The position numbers were made by a program, and so were the translations under genes. From Temnothorax longispinosus (taxonomy: Eukaryota > Arthropoda > Insecta > Hymenoptera > Formicidae), in NCBI RefSeq assembly GCF_030848805.1, contig NC_092369.1, positions 1,654,798-1,718,797 on the forward strand: DNA of 64,000 nt, in the 5' to 3' direction. The notes beneath the pieces were generated by a model, which saw nothing but the letters and a program-made list of their open reading frames with translations, was not told the DNA's origin and made no database searches. Shown here one piece after another: positions 13,334 through 24,059 of the stretch. Numbering within the stretch: the first letter of the stretch is position 1; each line of letters opens with the position of its first letter.

Positions 13334-16300
13334 AGGGGACTTTCCTCTATTATTATTGTAACATAATAGCAAAATTAATAATGTAAGGAATAACACAAAA
13401 GATTTAGAAGAAACATTTGTGTAAACATAAAGAAAATATCAAATATATATTCTATATACACATATTCTACAGGGTAATAATCGTACGCGAAATTGCTAAA
13501 ACTAAAAAGCTGTTATTTTATGTAATGAGTAGACAGATATATAAATTTCTTTAATAGAAATAACTTATAACAACCTGACTTTTCTCGAGGGTGGATTAGC
13601 TTTTTAGGGATTTCCAAAGTCCGATCGAGGAAAGATCCACAAAGACAACGAGTCGAACATTTAGATATAATAACGAATGAATTTAGTAAACTGCATTAAA
13701 GGCAACTACATATTGCGACCTCACCAAATTTCAATAATCTTGACATATATTGTCAAAGACTCGGAATAATATTCAAGAAATTTTAATTATTGTCTATTAA
13801 AGTTATTAACAATCAAATGTAATAAATCTTTCTGGTGCGTCGTGTAGGACAGTTTACATTTCCGCATAGATTTTTGACTTTATATTAGAAAATAAAGGAA
13901 AAACGATTGACAATTGCAATAAATTACGTACGATTATTTATTTTATTGATATCTTCGAATATGAGACACATATTACATTCAGTATTTGCCATATAATATA
14001 AAAAAGCATGTTTTCGCTCACAGTAATTATTAACATCGGCGAAATAAAAATTCAGCTGAATTAAATAAATTCTTGAGCAAAGACCTTTTCCCTGCACCGT
14101 CGCACAGTGAAAAATAAGGCACTCTTTATGAACAAAAATCGCAGGAAGTTTAATTTTTAACCGATTTTAATATTTTTTCTTTTTAATTTACTTGTATTAT
14201 GACGTGCTCTACAACTTTATCGTGCTCCTTTTTTAAATTAGAATTATGCCTGGGACTGTGTCTGATAGGGACTGTCCGATCAGAAAATATCGTCATGTTC
14301 GATTGGTAATGTGTTTAATCAAGATCGTGGTCAATCGGGACCATCGGGACCATGGTCAATCGGGACCGTGGTCAATCGTAAAATGGACAATCGGGACCGT
14401 AATCAACTGGAACCGTGGTCAATTGAAACCGTGGTCAATCACAAAGTGGTCAATATTAAAATGTGGTCAATATATTAATGTGGTCAATTGGGACTGTAGT
14501 CAATCTTGACCGTGCAATGGTCAATCGGCACTGTGATCAATCGGGACCATGGTCAATCGAGACCGTGATATCTGAAATTACAACGTGGTCAAACGGGACG
14601 CTCCCAATGCATTCAGATTGCGTTTTTTTCTATATGTATATTAGTATAGTTTAGTATAGTACATTATTGCTCAGTAAGCAATGAGCAGATTATAGTCGCT
14701 CGTTAATGTTGACCATACATAAAGGATCCTTCCTGTAGCACGTCTCCATTGAAAGATGTAACTCACGCAAAGTATCAAAAACACCTATTTTAACAACTTT
14801 TACAGAAGTTTTCTTAAAAACTTGGCGTGATACACCATTTTTACCGCCAAATTCGTAATCAGCGCTACAAAATCTACCCAGAAATTACTTATAGAATGTC
14901 ACGGCAAAAATAGGTCTTATTTTATCAGTCAGTGTTGTCATAGCTAAGTTATAGTACTTATTATACATATAGCTGGCGGATGTCCAACTTTAATTGCAAA
15001 TTTCTTAGAAACTAAGACCCATTTATTCTAACCCTAATGGTAAAATCAATTTTTGAAAAAAAAAACAAATTTTTTCAAGGTACTAGTAATAACACACGTA
15101 AAGGGCACTGCTACTTCTTAAATAGAATTATACGATTACACACTCAACATAGTGCAACTAGTGAAACTTCAAGTAACAACTCAGTAAAACGCAAAATTTT
15201 CTATGGCGTCAGATTTAAAAGAAAAAAAATTAGGAAGCATTATTTTCGTACCAACTCTCGTTTTTAAAAAGTTAGCAAATTAAGTCGTACGCTCAAGGGG
15301 CCTATTACGTTTATCTTGAAACGAAGTGAAATGCAAAAGGGAGAGAATTCACTAGAGTATCTACAATTTCATTGGTCGAAAATCTAGTAAATCTGTTCAC
15401 TTTTTGAATTTTTACTTCATTTCAAGATACGTAATAGGCCCTCAGATATACCTAATACAATGCACAATTCTAAAAGCGAAAGTTGACTGTTGCTCTTTTT
15501 GTTAATATCAATATAAAAAGATTACATATGCAAAGATATGTTATTATTTGCAATAATATTATCTGTAATTATCTTCGCATATGTGTACTGTTACGCGAAT
15601 CTTTATATCAATGTAGACAAAAAGAACGGCAGTTAGCCTTCGTCTTTAGCACTGTGCGTTAATTATGCCACACTTGATTCGTAAACTTTAAATGCTTATA
15701 AATTAAAAACTAGCTATATTATAATTTTCACATTTTGTTATTGAAATTTTTGTTTAAAAATAATGTCAAGAATTTGTCCCTTTAGCGTTGTTACGGTCTT
15801 TACGGAATCCCCAGTACCTATATGTCAACGTGCCTTAATTAGTTTAATTGTTTTAAGATATCCTTTATTTGCTATTTGCAGCTTCGTTAATATGTAATAT
15901 GCTTGAATATCATAACAGAGATTAACGTCGAATATATGCACATGGCAGCCACAATTTTCATTTTATGCCCTTAGAACAAATAAAATCAACTATACTTGTA
16001 TCCAATTATTTATATAGAAAAAACGTCTTAATTTAAGATAACTTATATATACATGTTCTAGATTTTGAACACATATATCGAATAAATATTTTGGATTAGC
16101 TCAACTAAACACTAGATATAATAAACTTTAGGTCTATATAATAAGATTTTCATTATCTGTAATACGGTAGCAAATGTGTTAAATAGAGAAATTTAGTAAT
16201 TGGTATTCACAAAAAATGGTATCTTACAAATAATGTAATATTGAAAAACAATGATAAAATTAATAAATATTAATACTATAAATAAAATAAAAGTATCAAT

Positions 16301-16996
16301 TTTAGTTATTTTTGAATATATATTATTATTAAAGAAATAAAATTTGCACGTTTCATTTGTATAATTAACTACTTATCGTGAAAACATTCTCTTTTATTAG
16401 ATGGAAGTTGTAACCGGTTAACTCTAGGACATCGAGGAGACAATTTTGCGGATGTACGAAGAGCTAGTCTTCCGCAAGAGACCACATTGGGAAATCTTTT
16501 GGAAAATGTCCTCACTTTAACTAGTAAGTATATTTTAATGGTAGGTATTATAAAACAGAAACTAATTTTACATTAAATTATTTTAGGTGAGCATGAAAGC
16601 ATTTCAATAAACAACAATAACAATAATAACAATAACAGTAATCGCAGCAACAATAATGGCATTAGTAAATTTGGTAGCACCATATCTGGAATGCTTTCTC
16701 CGAGACGAGGATCAATACCAGCGGACATATCCGAATTACGTCGCGATCTGTTTAGTAGAAATAATGTAAATAATAAGCCGCGGAACCGCAAAAAGATTTT
16801 AAGAAGACGAAGTAGTGGTGGACCAGAAATGTTCATCGGTGGATCTACCGACGGGAACGACAATGGTACGTGTCTTAATTGGAAGAGAGAAATAGGAAAA
16901 CGCGATCCTCTCCCCGAGGCATTTGTCAAACGAAAGGGATCTCTACCCATAGAGATGATGACTGTTTCACATGCTGGTCGGTACAACCATAGATAA
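3585..16996 (+). CDS. PDE7: PDE7-type 3',5'-cyclic-AMP phosphodiesterase with long tail (5' end not in view)
   Basis: Seven exons join in phase: 3585-3685, 3804-3935, 6583-6756, 6837-8726, 12827-12965, 16401-16523, 16587-16996, ending at TAA; about 990 residues. The product hydrolyses cyclic AMP. The HD-type metal site is visible: HNSIH (exon 1), HDLDHPGVNQPF (exon 2), CADISNPC and the conserved glutamine of KIQTGFF (exon 4). NPYHNSIHATDVTQAMHC and NTSVLENHHWRSA point to PDE7 rather than PDE4 or PDE8. The catalytic domain ends near 7200. About 730 further residues are low-complexity and rich in Ser, Arg and Asn, whereas vertebrate PDE7 stops soon after the domain. R-R-x-S-x-P motifs recur in the tail, suggesting phosphorylation control. 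Exons for the N-terminus, including the start codon, were not found. Introns contain the repeats listed separately. Family call high; tail exon borders moderate. Confidence 0.88.
4182..4760 (+). pseudogene. Decayed hAT-family element
   Basis: The left end CAGGGTTGGGAAGTAACG is a typical hAT terminus. At about 4540-4640 the frame-broken translation resembles the hAT dimerisation domain (TLLPSSAS, then a Tyr-Ser-Ala stretch), with stops and shifts. No right terminus was identified. Lies in the second visible PDE7 intron. Confidence 0.5.
5069..5200 (+). mobile_element. Second hAT-like left terminus
   Basis: CAGGGCTGGGAAACG at 5069 has the form of a hAT end in the same orientation as the one at 4182. 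No matching right end was found, so this is probably a fragment. Confidence 0.3.
5790..5910. repeat. Imperfect inverted repeat
   Basis: GATCTCATTTCGCCTTATAA at about 5791 is mirrored by the segment ending GAAATGAGGTC near 5907. Surrounding DNA (5680-5880) is unusually GC-rich for the intron. Probably a fragment of a foldback element. Confidence 0.4.
8926..9716. mobile_element. TA-flanked DNA transposon, non-autonomous, 791 bp
   Basis: The left end CAGGGTGTTTCAGAAGATAT and the right end (complement CAGGCTGTTTTAGAAAGTAT) form diverged terminal inverted repeats of roughly 120 bp, flanked by TA at 8924-8925 and 9717-9718. The interior has no transposase-like frame. Sits in a PDE7 intron. Confidence 0.75.
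9720..11290. other. AT-rich PDE7 intron with no gene seen
   Basis: No coding exon is visible. At 10571 a motif CAGGATCTCCCAAGCTTCGC resembles the terminal sequence of a common insect DNA transposon, but no partner end was found. A small hairpin (GGGGC-GTGAA-GCCCC) lies near 11119. Confidence 0.4.
11295..12275. mobile_element. Inverted-repeat element of the CCTATTACGTATCTTGAAAC family, long form
   Basis: The left end carries AAGGGGG, then a small insertion, then ATTACGTATCTTGAAAC; the right end is the complement of CAAGGGGGCCTATTACGT. The inverted repeats continue into GGTGAAAATGCGAAAAGT. The interior holds two pairs of direct repeats (about 11408-11480 with 11925-11997, and about 11470-11530 with 11775-11838) and a tRNA-like sequence. 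No protein frame. A 146-bp relative is at 15296. Confidence 0.7.
11621..11693 (-). tRNA. tRNA-like sequence, probably a SINE head or tRNA pseudogene
   Basis: Read on the minus strand, 5' CCTCAGT pairs fully with 3' GCTGAGG as an acceptor stem, and CCTGG-TTCGAAT-CCAGG is a perfect T arm containing the B box GGTTCGAATCC; TGGTCGACGTGG fits an A box. The anticodon arm pairs only with an 8-base loop, so a normal anticodon cannot be assigned. Flanking AT-rich sequence is itself an inverted repeat. More likely a mobile tRNA-derived sequence than a working tRNA. Confidence 0.4.
12276..12826. other. Intronic DNA with no gene seen
   Basis: Between the long inverted-repeat element and the fifth visible PDE7 exon. 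A moderately GC-rich stretch at 12470-12690 has no recognisable protein or RNA. Confidence 0.4.
13225..13331. repeat. Compound microsatellite (CGCACA)n then (CA)n
   Basis: About ten CGCACA hexamers pass into an uninterrupted CA run. Intronic within PDE7. Confidence 0.97.
14325..14575. repeat. Degenerate 16-18-bp tandem repeat, unit like GGTCAATCGGGACCGT
   Basis: More than a dozen diverged units built on GGTCAAT-GGGACCGT, with spacing of about 16-18 bp, lie in a PDE7 intron. GGACC and GGTC within each unit are partly complementary, so units can pair. There is no spacer diversity, hence not a CRISPR array. Confidence 0.85.
15296..15441. mobile_element. Short inverted-repeat element (MITE), 146 bp, same family as 11295-12275
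   Basis: Ends are AGGGGCCTATTACG and the near complement ATACGTAATAGGCCC, flanked by TCA on both sides (15293-15295, 15442-15444). The subterminal ATCTTGAAACGAAGTGAAA matches the long copy. Confidence 0.75.
15462..15657. mobile_element. Inverted-repeat element (MITE), about 196 bp
   Basis: About 60-bp arms: left begins GCACAATTCTAAAAGCGAAA, right ends with the imperfect complement (CGTCTTTAGCACTGTGC). Both arms include CTTTTTGT followed by ATATCAAT or its mirror. No clear target duplication. Intronic in PDE7, 18 bp after the previous element. Confidence 0.7.
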
Positions 16997-17401
16997 AGGA
17001 GGATGTCGTAACACAAGCGGGTATAATTTATGTTTTTCAGAAATATGCGTACCTATTTTTCTATTATTAATTATTTTCTATTCTGCAAAGAATAGCTGCA
17101 TTCGGAAGACAAAACAGTCGTACAACTGTGTACAAATAATCTTTTCTTCCAAATTTTATTTGACATAAGAAAGTTGTGTCAGCTCGTTTACAACAGCATT
17201 GGAACTAATAATAACAAATACAAATAATTCAATAATTCACAATTTAAGTAAGTAGAGATACGCCATCTTCGGTCGAGTTTTTTGTAGCTTAATAATATTT
17301 TTGTGCAAATTTATGTACTTTTTTTCCATTCAAACTACGCCTCGATTATTTGTCAATTTAAATACAGTTTTTCGTTGAAACAGTAGATTCCAACGAAACT
17401 T

Positions 17402-17473
17402 ACCCCAGCGATATTCGAACCTAGACTTTCCTTCAATCCGCGACGAGCGCCTTTACCAATTCAATCACTGAGG
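17402..17473 (-). tRNA. Second tRNA-like sequence (degenerate)
   Basis: On the minus strand it starts GCCTCAGTGATTGAATTGG and carries AGGTTCGAATAT, a B-box-like T arm that is no longer fully paired. It shares CCTCAGTG and the GAAAGT-TAGGTTCGAAT part with the copy at 11621, so both look like one tRNA-derived family rather than working tRNAs. Confidence 0.35.
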
Positions 17474-17521
17474 CCTGAGGATAAATTCTTTACAATGTTT
17501 TAAAGAATGCTTATATGTATA

Positions 17522-18077
17522 CAGAGTGTTCGATTAATGTATGTGATAAAAAAATCACATATTTTATTTTACATAAAGAGAACTTACAAATCAAAAAGTG
17601 CTTTACAGTTTTAGAATATTTTTAATGTTAAGTTTAAATAATTTCTCAAATCAACCACCTATAAATGATCGAGGTACATATCTGCATATTCCGCAAATGA
17701 GAAAAGCCGTGCCTCGAAATCTCAAGACTGAATACTTGTGTACAGCTTCGAAGCCAAAAGAACGCTACTTAAAATAAACTGATATAAAGAATAAATTTTG
17801 TTATGTTTACATTATTTTTGCTTAGTGAAGCAAATTCTACACAAGTATGCAGGCATGGGGCAAGTAAGAGAATCTGCCGTCCCGCCGCGTTGACCGAACT
17901 ACCGAACGCGCGGCGAGTAAATTGTAACGCTTGATTTGAAAAATTATTCAATTTCAACTCGCAATATTTCGCTTAATATTAAAGATTCAAAAACTGTAAA
18001 GGACTCTTCAACTGACATTTTTATGTGGAATTTTTATGTGCACGTTCTTTCTTGACATATATCAATCGAACACCCTG
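17522..18077. mobile_element. TA-flanked inverted-repeat element, 556 bp
   Basis: Left end CAGAGTGTTCGATTAATGTA, right end complement CAGGGTGTTCGATTGATATA, flanked by TA at 17520-17521 and 18078-18079. No transposase frame. It lies between the two candidate last exons of PDE7. Confidence 0.8.
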
Positions 18078-18107
18078 TACATAAAGGATGGGGCATTTAA
18101 AGTGTTA

Positions 18108-18310
18108 AGCCGGTTCTACAATACGTCGCAAACGATAGCAACTGCTAGTTGAAAAGTGTTATTTCTGATTGCCGATTGCCAGTTACTGTCGCTAAAAAAA
18201 TTAAAAGTTTACCAACTCTCTTTTGACAACCGCACGTGACAAGCGCAACATGGATACAACACTTTTCAACTAGCAGTTGCCATCGTTTGCAACGTATTGT
18301 AGAACCGGCT
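18108..18310. mobile_element. PIF/Harbinger-like MITE, 203 bp with TTA duplication
   Basis: Arms of about 55 bp begin AGCCGGTTCTACAATACG and end CGTATTGTAGAACCGGCT, flanked by TTA at 18105-18107 and 18311-18313. A 3-bp TWA target duplication is typical of PIF/Harbinger elements. Confidence 0.85.
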
Positions 18311-18313
18311 TTA

Positions 18314-18375
18314 GGGTTCATGCACAATGAGAGGACGAAGCAACAAGGAATTAAACATAGAAAGAATTCATAGTC
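18314..18375. mobile_element. Single arm of the GGGCTCATGCACAATGAGAG family
   Basis: GGGTTCATGCACAATGAGAG followed by the same arm sequence (AAGGAATTAAAC) as the complete element at 46438-46585, but no second arm here. It directly abuts the preceding MITE. Confidence 0.55.
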
Positions 18376-18761
18376 GTATTTTGTATATCTGATTATACGT
18401 AGCATCTCATTTAATGATTTATTTTATTGTTTTACTTTATCATTTTCTAATATAAATCATAATTTAACATTATAAAATTAAGTTAGACTTTTTGAACATG
18501 TTTTTTTAGGTCTGCACTAAACTATCATAAACGAAAAATTATTTAAGAATATAACACTACATAATTGTTTTCACTGCCGTGCGTATAATTATTATATTTT
18601 CTAAATACATGTCACATAGTACAAATTGCATCTCTCTTATCTATTTTTTCTCGTTAGAATAACAACAGGATTTTAACAAGTTTTATTCTACTCGTGACAA
18701 ATCATAACAACAACTACATGTCATTCTTAAATTATATAAAATTTCTTATTGTTTCCTATAG

Positions 18762-18893
18762 GATCAACATCAGCACCACGTAGATCTAGCCTGTGGCGGT
18801 TTTAGTATGCTGCAGAAAAATAAGGACCGTCCATGCTACCAGCAATTAACGTCGAGTCACAACAACAGTTTTTCCTGGAATTATCAGCAGTAA
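18762..18893 (+). CDS. PDE7: Candidate alternative last exon of the PDE7 gene
   Basis: A good acceptor (pyrimidine tract, TTTCCTATAG) precedes this exon. Joined to a GTACGT donor at 16866 inside the preceding exon (phase 1), it reads STSAPRRSSLWRF and stops at 18805. Entered in phase 0, for example directly from the donor at 8727 or from an unseen exon, it stays open for 43 codons to TAA at 18893 and reads as ordinary protein (LACGGFSMLQKNKD). Either way it would replace the tail end that stops at 16996. The splice pattern is inference; transcript evidence is needed. Confidence 0.45.
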   Translation, partial: DQHQHHVDLACGGFSMLQKNKDRPCYQQLTSSHNNSFSWNYQQ

Positions 18894-19266
18894 CATCAGC
18901 GATGATTGATTACTAATTTTTAAAATTATCAATATTAAAGATATTTTTATTTTTATTAATTTTAAATGTGAGCAAATGTATATTGTAATTATATTTTTAA
19001 TAATTTTAAATATCGTTACGACAACGTTAAATCAATGTACTTTAATCACACGAATTTGGTTAATATCGATATGATTGTGATATCACATATATTGTGATGT
19101 TCTTGCATGCGCTAGACAAATCAAAATTAATCGGGAAATTTTGATTAATTGAAATCGATTTTTGTTAATCAAAATGTTGCAAAATTTATGTTATGTCTAT
19201 AAATATATTATTAAATATTAAGACGTTAGATGAAATAATTTCACAAAAAAAGAAGGAAAAAGACAG

Positions 19267-19302
<36 letters not shown>

Positions 19303-20750
19303 GAATAAAAGAGAAGATATATACACATCTTAATATATAGGACATACTTTTGTAGATTTGACATAGGAAAATAATAAAAAAAAAGAATTTATATAAATAA
19401 TCTACTATATCTCACTTTCGAGATTATGTTGAAGTTATATGTTTATAAAGATATCCATTTATTATGCATATGTATGTAGCTTATCCATTTATAAATTTCA
19501 GATATTGATTGAAAGTTTCTATTATTATTTAAAAAATATAAAAGAACACTAATTATTAGAAAACTGAATAATAGTACTACAAAAAAAACATTAGAAAGCT
19601 ATAAAGTTGAAAAGCTAATGTTTTTCTCACTATAAATTCTAAAATTAATTATAATAACTTATATTATAGATACCCAAAATGATTAGCATGTACATGAAAT
19701 ATAAAAATACTTATAAACATGTTAAACATTGAAAATTATAATTTGATAATGAATCAGAATAAATCATAATATATGTTTATGTAAGCTTACTATCGAAAAT
19801 CTCAAAGCCAATACGAGTCTAAAAATGCAAATGTTTGTAACGCTAACATATAATTATTACATACATTTTGTATTACGTGCATTTTTAATATTTTTCAATT
19901 AAATTCTTCATGTATCTCAAATATTCTTCAGTTGAAATTAATTTTGGCTTTTACTAAAGTTCTCTTTAATCACACACAATGATAAAAAAAACTGAACAAA
20001 ACTGATGGACTTACTTCTTTATATATTCGTTAAGCTCTCCTTTCTTCCAATCTACCTTTTTTTATTTCTAAATAACGTAACTATTACAATATTTAACGTT
20101 TCTTAGGTCTATTGTTGAAAATCTAGAATAAATTACAATCTTCTTTTTAAGGACCAAAATTGTGAAATTTTCTTGTACGTAGGAGAGATATATGATCGAG
20201 TAATCTATAGATATCTCACGTGTGATATTCGTGTTAGAAAACATTAAAAGCTGCATTTAAAACCACAAATCTAATAATGCAAAATAAATGTTAGATGCTT
20301 TAAGCTTAGAAGATTTATTGAAAGATATGTATAATAATCCAGCACATCATGACTCTTGAGGAATCACATAATATATATATATGTATATATATACACACAC
20401 ATAATAAAATGTAAAGCCTGCAATGTGTCATACATGATCTAGGTAAAGCATCACGTGAGCAAGAGTAATTGAATATAAAGGAATACCTATTCTTTAAAAA
20501 TATCCTGTTCATTATACAGATCACACATCACAGTTTACAAATAAATTACGACTTTGATTAACAAAAACGTGAAAATCTTACATAATTAAACAAATTTATT
20601 TGTTTAACTCGTTAACATAACTGCAGTAGATACAAATCGATGGTCAGTATGAGCGTGCAACTAATAAAATTTTATAGTACAAATGATTACACTCCTACAA
20701 TTGGTTATAAATTCTAAAATTTTTTATCTTTTCTGAGATTCTCTTCAATT
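18894..20750. other. AT-rich DNA downstream of the PDE7 alternative exon
   Basis: Contains a (GA)n run at about 19266-19300 and a TA-rich run near 20370-20400. The first part may be 3' untranslated sequence. No coding frame is credible. Confidence 0.4.
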
Positions 20751-20759
20751 GGTGGCCAT

Positions 20760-21190
20760 TGACGGACTGAGCACACCATTGAGTTGATGAGTTCATTGTC
20801 TTTATCTGGTCATTGTTGTTAATTCCCTCTTTTCACTTTTTATTACGTCTTCTGTGAAAGATGTGATTGTTAAAAAATGTTCCTTTTTCAATTATTCTTA
20901 TTGTTGCAATATCTTGTTTTCAAATCCTTATTTTTTCTCTCTTTTCATTTATCCCTATGCAATGTATTCAACTTTTTTGTAACAATATGCGTTATATTCC
21001 GTAAGCTACGTAAATGGTTTGTAATAATTGAATATTCAGATGCGTCTTTGAGAATATTTTTCTTATGTTCAGTCACTCTTGTTGTAACCGAGTTTGGTGC
21101 TGAGTTTGGCCTACGTATGATGCTTGGCAATCTTTATATTTTGTCATATACGCTACATAGTTCCTCATCATCTATTATTGTATTGGATCT
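20760..21190 (-). pseudogene. Penelope-type GIY-YIG endonuclease relic
   Basis: On the minus strand, after 21150, the broken translation contains YKDCQASYVGQT and, one frame away, TRVTEHKKNI followed by IITNHLRS. This is the order C-x2-C-x-YVGQT then R-x-x-EH found in the GIY-YIG domain at the end of Penelope-like elements, as in the fuller copy at 29.5 kb. Several shifts and stops follow. A second, older Penelope relic, with its reverse transcriptase missing. Confidence 0.6.
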
Positions 21191-22671
21191 TTATATGCTT
21201 TAATATATTTGCTCAACTGATTGAGAACTTTACATTTAGTCAAATTAATTTGTTTAAATGTTTCTATGTTTTCTGAAATTATAATTGATTTGATATAAGG
21301 GATAACAAAAAACTTTTTGTCATATTTTAAACATCTGATTTTAGAAATGTTTCATATAAATTAGAAAAGGAATTATAATTTTGATCCAAGATATAGAATT
21401 ATTTGTCCACGCATATTTTTCCATTATAATAAAATTTGATATAATAATTCTAATTTTTAAAAAGAAGAATGTGATTTGTTTAAGTTTGCAGTACCAAATT
21501 TAGAATAGAAAGTATTAAACATTAAATGATAAAACTATTTAAAAATAATTATTAGAGCGGGAAACTTTTCATAAATATTATAAATAGGTAAATCTCTCTT
21601 GCAATTTTGCATATTTCTTTTTTGTTATTTTTTGAAGAGAACCTGTAAAATTTGAAATTAATTTCAACTAAAAAGTGATTAAAGTACACAAAAAGCTCAA
21701 TTGAAAAGTACTAGAAATACACAAAGAATATAACTATGTTATCGAACAACTGCACTTAGGATCATTGACCTAAATCTGATTTTTAAAATAGTTTTTCTAT
21801 AAACAAAAAACCAATTATTATTTAATCTTACTTATATTTTTACATTTTTTTGTGTTAAATCTACTTTTCGAATATGTCCCACATATTAAGATACATTTAT
21901 AACTATTATATTCCTCGCACTTTATATAATAGCGTGGAAGAAATAAAATAGCCAAAGTAAGCATTACATTTGTTTGTGCCATATACACGAGAATTATTTG
22001 AAGTGTGATATTCTGAAAACAAAACCTGTATAATTATATAGCTCAAAAAAAATTACATTTATAATTTATTATAAAATAGAGACAAAAAGAGAGAAAGAAG
22101 AGGAAGAGAAAAATTATATATTAATATATACAGGGTTTAATATAATTTTTTAATTGTTAAAATACTTAAGAAATGGAGAATAAAAAAAGACTGGTAGAAG
22201 GCACCCGCCACTATCTAGATCTAGACTAAATTTACTTATTGTTAGATCTAGATTAAACGAAAAATATAAATCGAACAAAAAGTTTGATAGATGAGAAAGA
22301 TTTCCATTTTTTGAGAAATATTTACGGCAGAATAACGTTATTTATACAAGCCGAACAGCAAATTTCAGTAGATGTTATTTATTATACTAAATAATAAATT
22401 TAAAGGTTTTTATTTATATGACGTATAAACATTTTACATCGAAAATGTACATATAAAATGTACATATAAAAGCTGATCGAAGAATTTTGTTACATTTTTC
22501 AAATTAAGCGTAATAATTTAAAGTAACAAAAGCTATTGGAGTTTAACCATAGAATAAATATTCTCAATTTAAAAAAAAAAATTCTTTAGTATTATACATT
22601 AGTTATATTAAAAACTTAAACATTCCGCGGAAAAATAGCATACAATGCGTAAAATACGAATTTGTTAAATA

Positions 22672-22705
22672 ATATAATAACAATAATAATAATAATAACA
22701 ATAAC

Positions 22706-22743
<38 letters not shown>

Positions 22744-22750
22744 CAACATT
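22672..22750. repeat. (AAT)n/(AAC)n microsatellite
   Basis: Runs of AATAATAAC and AAT units; similar AAT-rich DNA continues at 22865-22990. Confidence 0.9.
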
Positions 22751-22989
22751 AAGACAGCGATATGTAAAGAATAACTACGGTGCGAAATTCTATCAGAGGT
22801 TATTATTCACATGCCCCTCTTATGAGTTCAGACGGATCTTACGATAGATCTGACGGACAAACTTCGAATAAATAATAAATAATAATAATAATAATTATAT
22901 AATTATAATAAAATAATAATAACATAAAAATTAATAACAATAGAATCAACAATAAAATTGTAATTATTACTTTTATTATCGTTTACAAT

Positions 22990-24040
22990 GCCATAATCAT
23001 CAGCATAATCATCGTCGTTGTTGTTATAATCATAAAGATGTTAAAGTAAATAAACGTTTTAAGATTAAGCTATATGCGCGCCATATGCGATTCATCTTCT
23101 AATTAGTTAGCAAAGTACATATATTGTTCATAATTATTATTTATAACTATTTCTAACTATTATTTAATATCCATAATTGCGACACATAGATTTATGGTAC
23201 GTGAATTAAAATAAATCAAAAGATACAACTACAGAAGTTACATTGATGCAAACATATTTTCAATACAGATATTATTAAACTGCCTTTGCGTGTGACACAC
23301 AGGTATATGCAGAAGGGTCACAACGCTCGAAATTGGGCAAAACGACTGAGGAAGAGGAGGCCTTTGCGTAATTATGATCGAAAGATACCATTATTAATAA
23401 TACTTGTATGTTATTAAAATTATTATCTGTAAAGTTTTGATAACAATATTATTTACACTTGAAATAAGGAATATAAAGAATAAAATGAACCTGTCGTTAT
23501 AATCTCATAGTTTACTTGCTATATTACTTAATCTTCGTTTTTCAGATTGTTCGAAAATAAAATAAATAATATTACTAAATCACAGAAATGCAAGGATAGA
23601 GAATGTCGATTGTAAGTTTTGCGATTAATCAAAAATAGTCATTGATATCTATGTCGACATCATAGATACATACGTACATTATCTATTTTTAAGAATATTT
23701 GTAAATGCTAGTAGTTTTCTCTCTGACCCCTCGATTTTTTTAACTCTCAATTCGAATAGCTGTTATAGTGCTTTATATGTATTTTACTTTTTTAATCAGT
23801 ACTGACTTCGTCGATAATGCCACATTCTTTTAATAGCAAATATTATAAAAACGTTTCTTGTAACTGCAATCTTTAAAATTATTAATTATGTTTTTTACAT
23901 GAGTAATGATACTTGCAATATTGCGCGACACTGAAACATTATATGAGATCTGAATACGATATTATGAAACTTTTCAGAATGGATTCCGATCGGAATTGTT
24001 TAATTATTTCTATTGTATTTTCTAGGGGAAAACGGAATAA
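22990..24040. other. AT-rich intergenic DNA, nothing identified
   Basis: No coding exon, RNA gene or clear terminal repeats were seen between the microsatellite region and the mariner relics. Confidence 0.4.
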
Positions 24041-24059
24041 TTTCAATTGAAATCCATTC

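Noticed and set aside
14325..14575. Repeat array resembling a CRISPR
   Set aside because: Units are contiguous and degenerate without unique spacers, in an animal intron; it is a minisatellite.
20877..21203. 108-codon plus-strand Phe/Leu-rich frame
   Set aside because: It is the antisense of the Penelope endonuclease relic and AT-rich DNA.
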